This document shows, in pieces, positions 7,157 to 12,087 of a DNA stretch of 12,087 bases (position 1 is the first letter of the stretch; the number at the start of each line of letters is the position of its first letter). The notes under the pieces were generated by a model, which was not told the DNA's origin, did not search any database, and saw only the letters and a program-made list of their open reading frames with translations. The translations under genes and the position numbers were made by a program. This DNA is from an uncultured Terriglobales bacterium (GTDB taxonomy: Bacteria; Acidobacteriota; Terriglobia; Terriglobales; Acidobacteriaceae): contig CATPBY010000295.1 of assembly GCA_955652845.1 (NCBI GenBank), forward strand, positions 1-12,087. The letters run 5' to 3'.

Positions 7157-7650
7157 AAGCAGCCAATTCCTCGCGCTCCAAATCCGAGATTTCGTTCATT
7201 GTGAACGGCGACCGGAAAACGATGCGAGTTCATCCGATGGAACGATTATTGGACGTGTTGCGTCAGGAGCTGGGATTAACCGGAGCGAAAGAAGGATGCG
7301 GCGAAGGCGAATGTGGTTCATGCTCCGTACTGCTGGATGGAATACTCGTGAATAGCTGCCTGATTCCAGTGCTGCAGGCGAAGGACTCTGTAATTCTAAC
7401 GATTGAAGGGCTGGCAGGAATCGCGGAACTGAATTGCCTACAAGAGGCATTCCTCGAGTGCGGCGGAGCTCAGTGTGGCATCTGCACTCCGGGGATGATT
7501 CTCGCCGCTTCTTATCTGTTGCAACACAAGCCGCAAGCCACGATGGAAGACATTCGCGAAGGCCTATCAGGAAATCTTTGCCGGTGCACCGGGTATTCGC
7601 AAATTTTCGAGGCGGTGGCGGAAGCTTCGCGTCGCAAGGCCACAGCATGA
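7153..7650 (+). CDS. xdhC: xanthine dehydrogenase, 2Fe-2S subunit
   Basis: A 165-residue subunit carrying the two [2Fe-2S] clusters that pass electrons from the molybdenum site to FAD. The N-terminal ferredoxin-like domain has C49-x4-C54-x2-C57 and C69; the C-terminal helical domain has QCGICTPG (C108, C111) and NLCRCTGY (C143, C145), so all eight ligands are present. Q107, just before the first helical Cys, is the residue that contacts the Mo cofactor in the family. It starts inside the stop of the large subunit (ATGA overlap) and ends in another ATGA overlap with the FAD subunit, so equal expression through translational coupling is likely. The symbol follows E. coli usage (XdhC as Fe-S subunit) and should not be confused with the XdhC maturation chaperone named in other bacteria. 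Confidence 0.93.
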   Translation: MKAANSSRSKSEISFIVNGDRKTMRVHPMERLLDVLRQELGLTGAKEGCGEGECGSCSVLLDGILVNSCLIPVLQAKDSVILTIEGLAGIAELNCLQEAFLECGGAQCGICTPGMILAASYLLQHKPQATMEDIREGLSGNLCRCTGYSQIFEAVAEASRRKATA

Positions 7651-8525
7651 GGTCAGATCCAGCCGAATACGAACTGGTTGCGCCCTCCACTTTGCATTCA
7701 GTCCTGTCGCTGCTGGCTGATGAACCGGGCGCATGGTTACCAATCGCAGGAGGTACCGATGTAATGGTGCAGTATGCAGCCGGAAAGCTCCCCGCGCGAA
7801 AGCTGGTGAGTGTATGGAATCTTCCGGAGCTGCGGCGCATAGAGACTTTCCCGGATGAAATTCGCATCGGAGCGGGATGCACCTACACCGACTTGCGACA
7901 AAACGCCATAATACGGCGGGAGTTCCAGTTACTGGCGAATGCAGCGGGCTGGACCGGGGGAATTGCCAACCAGAATCGAGGCACGCTGGGAGGCAATATC
8001 GCGAATGCCTCTCCAGCGGCCGATTCGCTTCCCGCATTGCTGGCGTACGAGGCTGAACTTGTGCTTGTTTCAGTTCGGGGCGAGCGTCGCGTGCCTTACG
8101 TCAATTTTCACACTGCATACAAGAAAACGAAACACGCAGCCGATGAACTGATTCGAGCAGTGTGCCTTCGCAGGCGATTTTTGGATTATTTTTGCTACTC
8201 GCGCAAAGTTGGAGCGCGCCGGGCGCAGGCAATCTCCAAAGTATGCGTCGCTGCGTTAGGCCGACTTAAGGGGCCGATTGTGCAAGATCTTCGCGTGGCT
8301 GTGGGTAGTGTCGCACCGGTGCCGCTTCGCCTGGTAGAGACGGAGCTGGTGGTGAAAGGAAAGGCGATCGATCAGGCATTATTGTCCGTGGCTGGGAGAA
8401 CCGCAACTGCAGAAATCAGCCCGATCGATGACATTCGATCCACCATGAGGTATCGGGCGAAGGTGACTGGCAATCTGGTGGCAGAGTTTCTGCAAAAGCT
8501 GGCGGCGAGCGCAAAGAATGAGTAA
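7647..8525 (+). CDS. xdhB: xanthine dehydrogenase, FAD-binding subunit
   Basis: A 292-residue medium subunit related to CO dehydrogenase CoxM and carrying FAD, where electrons leave to NAD+ or another acceptor. The two flavin-binding loops are PIAGGTDVM (32-40) and RGTLGGNIANASPAAD (111-126). The C-terminal domain begins near RKVGARRAQAISKV (186-199), the usual family sequence. The open frame extends upstream to 7434, but that part overlaps the Fe-S gene and does not resemble the family. The ATG at 7647 overlaps the Fe-S stop as ATGA and begins the expected N-terminus (EYELVAPSTL). It overlaps the next gene, uraD, by 8 bp. No fusion or frameshift is seen. Confidence 0.92.
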   Translation: MRSDPAEYELVAPSTLHSVLSLLADEPGAWLPIAGGTDVMVQYAAGKLPARKLVSVWNLPELRRIETFPDEIRIGAGCTYTDLRQNAIIRREFQLLANAAGWTGGIANQNRGTLGGNIANASPAADSLPALLAYEAELVLVSVRGERRVPYVNFHTAYKKTKHAADELIRAVCLRRRFLDYFCYSRKVGARRAQAISKVCVAALGRLKGPIVQDLRVAVGSVAPVPLRLVETELVVKGKAIDQALLSVAGRTATAEISPIDDIRSTMRYRAKVTGNLVAEFLQKLAASAKNE

Positions 8526-9030
8526 AGTGCTGATTTGCTGGAATCGGCTATCCCCCGAAGAAGCCGCGAATGAAATTCTGCCATGTTGTGGCTCAAAAGC
8601 CTGGGCCGATACGATGGTCAGGCGAAGACCCTTCGCGGATAAAGAAAGTGTCCTGGCCTCATCCGACGCGGTGTGGCAAAGTCTGACCGAAGCTGATTGG
8701 ATGGAAGCATTCCTGAGCCATTCGCGTATTGGTGAGTTGCAAGCAGCGGCAACGGTCTCCGCTCAGTCTTCTGATTGGTCGGCGCAAGAACAGCAGACGC
8801 TTGCAGCCGCCGATGACCATGTCAAGATCGCGCTGGCGGAAGCAAATCGCGAGTACGAACATCGCTTCGGTCATATTTTTATTGTTTGTGCTACCGGGAA
8901 GTCTGGACCGGAAATCCTGGAAATCCTCCGGCGGCGGTTGCACAATGACAGGAAATCCGAACTGCGCGAAGCGGCCGAGCAGCAGCGACAGATAACGCAG
9001 ATTCGGTTGAACAAATGGCTTCTGGAATGA
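8518..9030 (+). CDS. uraD: OHCU decarboxylase
   Basis: A 170-residue helical cytosolic enzyme that decarboxylates 2-oxo-4-hydroxy-4-carboxy-5-ureidoimidazoline (OHCU) stereospecifically to (S)-allantoin. Family landmarks are CCGSKAWADTMVRRRPF (23-39), the catalytic His in FLSHSRIGE (H68), EYEHRFGHIFIVCATGKS (112-129) and ELREAAEQQRQITQIRL (148-164). Its length is normal. The residue after the catalytic His is Ser, where Pro is usual. The start overlaps the FAD subunit by 8 bp. The stop overlaps the preferred start of uraH as ATGA, and the two enzymes act in sequence on unstable intermediates, so coupled synthesis makes sense. Confidence 0.92.
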   Translation: MSKVLICWNRLSPEEAANEILPCCGSKAWADTMVRRRPFADKESVLASSDAVWQSLTEADWMEAFLSHSRIGELQAAATVSAQSSDWSAQEQQTLAAADDHVKIALAEANREYEHRFGHIFIVCATGKSGPEILEILRRRLHNDRKSELREAAEQQRQITQIRLNKWLLE

Positions 9031-9371
9031 AACGTGTTTCCACTCACGTTTTGGACACATCCGTGGGCAGGCCGGCTAAAGACGTGCCTGTCCGCCTGGA
9101 GCGGCAGGACACAACCGGCCACTGGTTGCTGCTGGGTTCTGCGCACACCGATCACGACGGCCGCTGCAGCCAGTTACTGACCGAAGATAAAGTTCTTCCG
9201 GCCGGGATCTACCGCCTGACATTCGACACCGCTGAATATTTGGCGTCGCAGAAAATCGATGCGCTGTATCCGCTCGTGGAGGTCACGTTCAAGGTCCGCG
9301 AGGGAGAGTCGCAGTTCCATATTCCGCTGCTGTTGAGTCCCAACGGTTACACCACGTATCGGGGAACCTGA
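9027..9371 (+). CDS. uraH: 5-hydroxyisourate hydrolase, transthyretin-like
   Basis: A 114-residue enzyme that hydrolyses 5-hydroxyisourate to OHCU, normally as a tetramer. The conserved trio is present: H7 (STHVLD), R46 (TDHDGR) and H98 (FHIPLLLSP). The protein ends in YRGT, whereas the family signature is YRGS; N106 also replaces the usual aromatic residue of SPYGYS. There is no signal peptide, so it acts in the cytosol. The start at 9027 is chosen because it overlaps the uraD stop as ATGA, like its neighbours, and gives the normal N-terminus. An in-frame ATG at 9015 would add four residues and cannot be excluded. It is followed after 35 bp by the urate oxidase that makes its substrate. Confidence 0.93.
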   Translation: MKRVSTHVLDTSVGRPAKDVPVRLERQDTTGHWLLLGSAHTDHDGRCSQLLTEDKVLPAGIYRLTFDTAEYLASQKIDALYPLVEVTFKVREGESQFHIPLLLSPNGYTTYRGT

Positions 9372-9390
9372 GTTATTTTCAGCCCGAGTT

Positions 9391-9398
9391 AAAAGGAG
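9391..9398 (+). promoter_or_regulatory. ribosome binding site supporting a GTG start of puuD
   Basis: AAAAGGAG is followed by 8 bases and then GTG. This is the strongest Shine-Dalgarno of the + strand operon. It decides the GTG start and suggests that this gene is translated independently, not by coupling. Confidence 0.7.
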
Positions 9399-9406
9399 TC
9401 GATCAG

Positions 9407-10225
9407 GTGACGTCCTCAATCCGGGAGTGGCTGCACCTTATCGTGCGCTGGTTTCACGTTTTTGCCGGAATCATGTGGGTCGGTCAAACTTACTATTTTA
9501 CCTGGCTCGATGGTCAATTCAGCAGGCTCGAGCGCATGAATGCGACAAACCAGACCGCTTCGACGCTGTGGATGGTGCACAGCGGCGGCTTTTACACCGT
9601 CGAAAAACAGACATCCCTTAAAGTGGGTGCCGAGCAAGTTCACTGGTTTCGTTGGGAAGCAATGATGACCTGGGTCAGTGGAATTCTGCTTCTGTTCCTG
9701 CTTTATTATTTTGGCGGCGGGCTGATTGATACTGACGTCGCCGATATCTCCCTGAGCGGCGGTATCGCGCTAGGGTTAGGCATGATTGTTTTGGGATGGA
9801 TCATCTACGATGTCGCCGTCCGGTCACCGCTGGGTAGGTCCGCAGCCGCGTTCGCGGTGTTTTCGCTGGTGATGACTGCTGTCATCTCTTGGGGCCTGGT
9901 TCATGTCTTCAGTGGCCGCGCCGCCTACATCCATCTGGGAGCGATGTTCGGGACGATCATGGCATTAAATGTATGGGAGCGGATTCTTCCCGCGCAGCGC
10001 AAGATGATCGCCGCGGCGGCGACTGGCGACAGCTTTGATCCGGCGTTGGGAGCGCAGGCCAAGCTGCGATCAAAACACAATACTTTCATGGCCGTTCCAG
10101 TGGTATTTATCATGCTCAGCAATCATTTTCCGGTTGCTACCTACGGAAATAAGTACAACTGGGAAATTCTGGCGCTGCTGGTCGCGCTGGGGTGGATGGC
10201 CGCAATGATCATCCGCCGGGCTTGA
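9407..10225 (+). CDS. puuD: membrane urate oxidase (PuuD, Urate_ox_N family) without cytochrome c domain
   Basis: A 272-residue integral membrane protein resembling the N-terminal membrane domain of PuuD, which oxidises urate to 5-hydroxyisourate and passes electrons to a c-type cytochrome instead of making hydrogen peroxide. About seven membrane segments are visible (near 10-34, 86-104, 118-137, 146-167, 172-190, 226-241, 252-269). His residues H17, H58, H79, H166, H176, H224 and H240 lie in or beside them and are candidates for heme or substrate ligands. Described proteobacterial PuuD proteins continue into a C-terminal cytochrome c domain; here the protein ends directly after the last segment and contains no CxxCH. 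The GTG start has a strong AAAAGGAG. The place between uraH and allC is exactly where a uricase is expected, and no soluble uricase is present. This PuuD is unrelated to the E. coli putrescine gene of the same name. Confidence 0.85.
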   Translation: MTSSIREWLHLIVRWFHVFAGIMWVGQTYYFTWLDGQFSRLERMNATNQTASTLWMVHSGGFYTVEKQTSLKVGAEQVHWFRWEAMMTWVSGILLLFLLYYFGGGLIDTDVADISLSGGIALGLGMIVLGWIIYDVAVRSPLGRSAAAFAVFSLVMTAVISWGLVHVFSGRAAYIHLGAMFGTIMALNVWERILPAQRKMIAAAATGDSFDPALGAQAKLRSKHNTFMAVPVVFIMLSNHFPVATYGNKYNWEILALLVALGWMAAMIIRRA

Positions 10226-10253
10226 GGGAAGTCATTCGCCAGAGTCAGAATTC

Positions 10254-11519
10254 ATGCGGACAACCAAGGAAATCACGACTCGCGCGGAGGAAGTCGTCGC
10301 TCGATGCCATAAGCTGGCAGGGTTTAGCGAAGATAAAGGCAGCACGCGGCGGACATTTCTGTCCGCGCCCATGCGTGATTGCCATCGAGAAATCGCAGAA
10401 TGGTTAAGACCACTTGGAGTCGAGGTAAGCATCGACGCTGCTGGAAACTTGCGTGCAGTTTATGCTGCATCTGGGGCTGGATCGCCACAACTGATGATCG
10501 GTTCCCACCTCGATACCGTTCCCAATGCGGGTGCCTTTGACGGCATTCTCGGAGTGGTTATCGCAGTTGCCTTACTGGAGTTGCTCAATGGGCAGCGGCT
10601 TCCTTTCGGAATTGAAGTGGTCGGCTTCTCCGAGGAAGAAGGGGTCCGCTTCGGCACGCCTTTCATCGGCAGTCTTGCGCTGATTGGCGGGCTCAATGCG
10701 GAAATACTAGGCCGTCGGGACCAGCAGGGAATTTCCATTCGCCAGGCGATCGAGGATTTTCAATTGAATCCAGCAGAGATTCCTGAAGCCGTCTTGAACG
10801 CTGAAACTTTTGGCTATCTGGAATTTCACATCGAGCAGGGGCCGGTTCTGGAAAAACTGGGACGGTCGCTGGGAGTAGTTGAAGCCATTGCCGGCCAGAG
10901 TCGTCTGGAGTTCATATTTGCAGGACGCGCAAACCATGCAGGCACGACGCCGATGCATCTGCGTCATGATGCTATCGCCGGCGCCGCTGAGTGGATCACA
11001 GCAGTGGAGCGGCAAGCACAAGAGACTCCGGGCCTGCTGGCGACCGTGGGCGCGATAAACGCAGAACCAGGCGTTGTTAACGTCATCGCGGGAGAAGCAC
11101 GGATGACTCTTGAGGTGCGCCATGCATCGGACGAGGTGCGGAACAGCGCCGTCGAGAAGATGATTGATCTGGCGCAACAGACAGCAAAACGACGATGTCT
11201 AGCCGTCAGCCACAGCAGTTTCCTCAGCCAGCGCGCGGTCGCAATGGATCGACTTCTTGTCAAAGCAATCGAAGAAGCGATGCGGAAGACTGGATGCGAG
11301 CCACATCGCATGGTGAGTGGTGCTGGCCACGATGCCATGATTCTGGCCGAGAAGGTGCCTGCTGCCATGATCTTCTTGCGAACACCCGGCGGGAGGAGTC
11401 ACGACCCAGCCGAATCGGTGGAAATCGCAGATGTCGCAAAGGCGATCGAGTGCGGATTACATCTGCTCGATCAACTGTGTTCTTCCAGCGCACTTCAAAA
11501 GAGGATGTGCCGTGCATAA
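10254..11519 (+). CDS. allC: allantoate amidohydrolase (M20 family)
   Basis: A 421-residue binuclear metal enzyme hydrolysing allantoate to (S)-ureidoglycine, ammonia and CO2. The metal ligands are visible in order: GSHLDTV (H85), GAFDGILG (D96), FSEEEGVRF (E127/E128), FHIEQGPVLE (H192) and GGRSHDPAE (H383). SRLEFIFAGRANHAGTTPM (216-234) is the lid/dimerisation region and SGAGHDAM (355-362) a conserved loop, both typical of the allantoate/ureidoglycolate/N-carbamoyl amino acid hydrolase group. The group shares these motifs, so N-carbamoyl-amino-acid hydrolase or ureidoglycolate hydrolase is possible from sequence alone; the neighbours (allB, allE) settle it as allantoate-specific by inference. 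The ATG lies 28 bp after puuD with only a weak ribosome binding site. The stop overlaps allE by 8 bp. Confidence 0.88.
   Translation: MRTTKEITTRAEEVVARCHKLAGFSEDKGSTRRTFLSAPMRDCHREIAEWLRPLGVEVSIDAAGNLRAVYAASGAGSPQLMIGSHLDTVPNAGAFDGILGVVIAVALLELLNGQRLPFGIEVVGFSEEEGVRFGTPFIGSLALIGGLNAEILGRRDQQGISIRQAIEDFQLNPAEIPEAVLNAETFGYLEFHIEQGPVLEKLGRSLGVVEAIAGQSRLEFIFAGRANHAGTTPMHLRHDAIAGAAEWITAVERQAQETPGLLATVGAINAEPGVVNVIAGEARMTLEVRHASDEVRNSAVEKMIDLAQQTAKRRCLAVSHSSFLSQRAVAMDRLLVKAIEEAMRKTGCEPHRMVSGAGHDAMILAEKVPAAMIFLRTPGGRSHDPAESVEIADVAKAIECGLHLLDQLCSSSALQKRMCRA
11501..11505 (+). promoter_or_regulatory. ribosome binding site supporting a GTG start of allE
   Basis: GAGGA inside the end of allC is followed by 6 bases and then GTG at 11512. 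It decides the start of allE, because the next in-frame ATG (11602) would remove 30 residues that align with the family. Confidence 0.55.
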
Positions 11520-12087
11520 ACTTGGCCAGACCAGAAGTTCGCAACAATCAAATCACGCGCTGTTCACTCCGGACACGTTCGTCCGCACCACTCTTCCCGG
11601 TATGAAAAAGTGTTCGGCCATCGTGCACGCTGGTCCGGCGTTGGGCGCGGGATTCACAGAGTACTCCGCCGAGTTCGAACCTGGCGGCGAATTGGGCGGC
11701 ACCACCGCGCAGCGATTCATTTTTGTGATCGAGGGTGAAGTCACGGTGGAAGTTGCCAGTAAGCAAACTGGATTGGACGAACGTGGTTTTGCTTATTTGT
11801 CCCAAGGGCTGCCGCACCGTGCTTCAGCTATTAAGGCGAGCCGGGCGGTGGTAATCGAGAAAACATATCAGGGGCTAACCTCAGTCGAACCACCTCGCGC
11901 GATTTTATCCAGCGAAGACAAGATCGGCTCGCATTCGCTCGACGACGATCCCCAGCTGCAGGTCAAGTGTCTGCTTCCGGATGAAATGAGCTTCGATTTC
12001 GCAGTGAATACGATGGTGTACCAACCCGGCGCGGCGCTCAGTAAGGTCGAAATACATGTGATGGAACATGGACTCATAATGCTCGAA
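11512..12087 (+). CDS. allE: (S)-ureidoglycine aminohydrolase, 3' end outside window
   Basis: The first 192 residues of a bicupin enzyme of about 260 residues that releases ammonia from the unstable (S)-ureidoglycine to give (S)-ureidoglycolate; the remaining C-terminal part is cut by the window edge. The N-terminal part HALFTPDTFVRTTLPG resembles the E. coli AllE start, and the first cupin barrel spans about 45-118. The second barrel begins near residue 162 and contains YQPGAALSKVEIHVMEHG, with E180, H182 and H186 as three of the Mn ligands; the fourth, a Gln, would lie beyond the edge. Translation starts at GTG inside allC (8-bp overlap), preceded by GAGGA. The overlap fits the chemistry, since allC makes the short-lived substrate of this enzyme. 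The frame is open to the last base, with no sign of disruption. Confidence 0.92.
   Translation, partial: MHKLGQTRSSQQSNHALFTPDTFVRTTLPGMKKCSAIVHAGPALGAGFTEYSAEFEPGGELGGTTAQRFIFVIEGEVTVEVASKQTGLDERGFAYLSQGLPHRASAIKASRAVVIEKTYQGLTSVEPPRAILSSEDKIGSHSLDDDPQLQVKCLLPDEMSFDFAVNTMVYQPGAALSKVEIHVMEHGLIMLE

Noticed and set aside
7434..7646. Upstream extension of the FAD-subunit reading frame
   Set aside because: It lies fully inside the Fe-S subunit gene in another frame and does not resemble the family; the ATGA overlap start at 7647 fits.
8910..8927. Perfect 9-bp tandem duplication (GGAAATCCT twice) in uraD
   Set aside because: It encodes EILEIL within a normal helix of the family; most likely local codon repetition with no wider meaning.
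1..12087. CRISPR arrays, insertion sequences, tRNA or rRNA genes, phage-like genes
   Set aside because: No repeated spacers, transposase-like proteins, terminal repeats or structural RNA signatures were seen; nearly all sequence is conserved metabolic coding DNA.

Overview
The window carries an almost complete purine-ring degradation locus from a bacterium of medium-high GC. The gene content and the look of the proteins (a short stand-alone xanthine dehydrogenase molybdenum subunit, a membrane PuuD-type urate oxidase, small secreted cupin and metallo-hydrolase genes next door) suggest a soil Acidobacteriota. That assignment is a recognition-based inference and was not tested by any search.

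Layout. 2-148 is the 3' end of a 2-oxoacid dehydrogenase E2 acyltransferase. 305-1558 holds two small exported proteins on the + strand, a cupin and a metallo-beta-lactamase-fold hydrolase; neither has an evident link to purines. 1580-3370, on the - strand, is a two-gene unit, guanine deaminase then an NCS2/AzgA-type purine permease. From a 156-bp divergent intergenic region the + strand runs without interruption to the end of the window: allantoinase, xanthine dehydrogenase Mo, Fe-S and FAD subunits, OHCU decarboxylase, HIU hydrolase, membrane urate oxidase, allantoate amidohydrolase, and a (S)-ureidoglycine aminohydrolase cut by the window edge.

Together the genes take up a purine base, deaminate guanine to xanthine (GuaD), oxidise hypoxanthine/xanthine to urate (three-subunit XDH), oxidise urate to 5-hydroxyisourate (PuuD), hydrolyse and decarboxylate it to S-allantoin (UraH, UraD), open the hydantoin ring (AllB), and release ammonia stepwise to ureidoglycolate (AllC, AllE). 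Most + strand junctions are tight: four overlaps of 4 or 8 bp and gaps of 27-35 bp elsewhere, indicating one operon with translational coupling. No regulator, XDH maturation factor or ureidoglycolate-processing gene lies inside the window.

Nothing here looks like a wholly new system. The points most worth a second look are a urate oxidase lacking the C-terminal cytochrome c domain, an extended -10 sequence placed so that the XDH large-subunit mRNA could be leaderless, a 9-bp inverted repeat in the divergent control region, and several substitutions at normally conserved motif positions (permease, UraD, UraH, secreted hydrolase).
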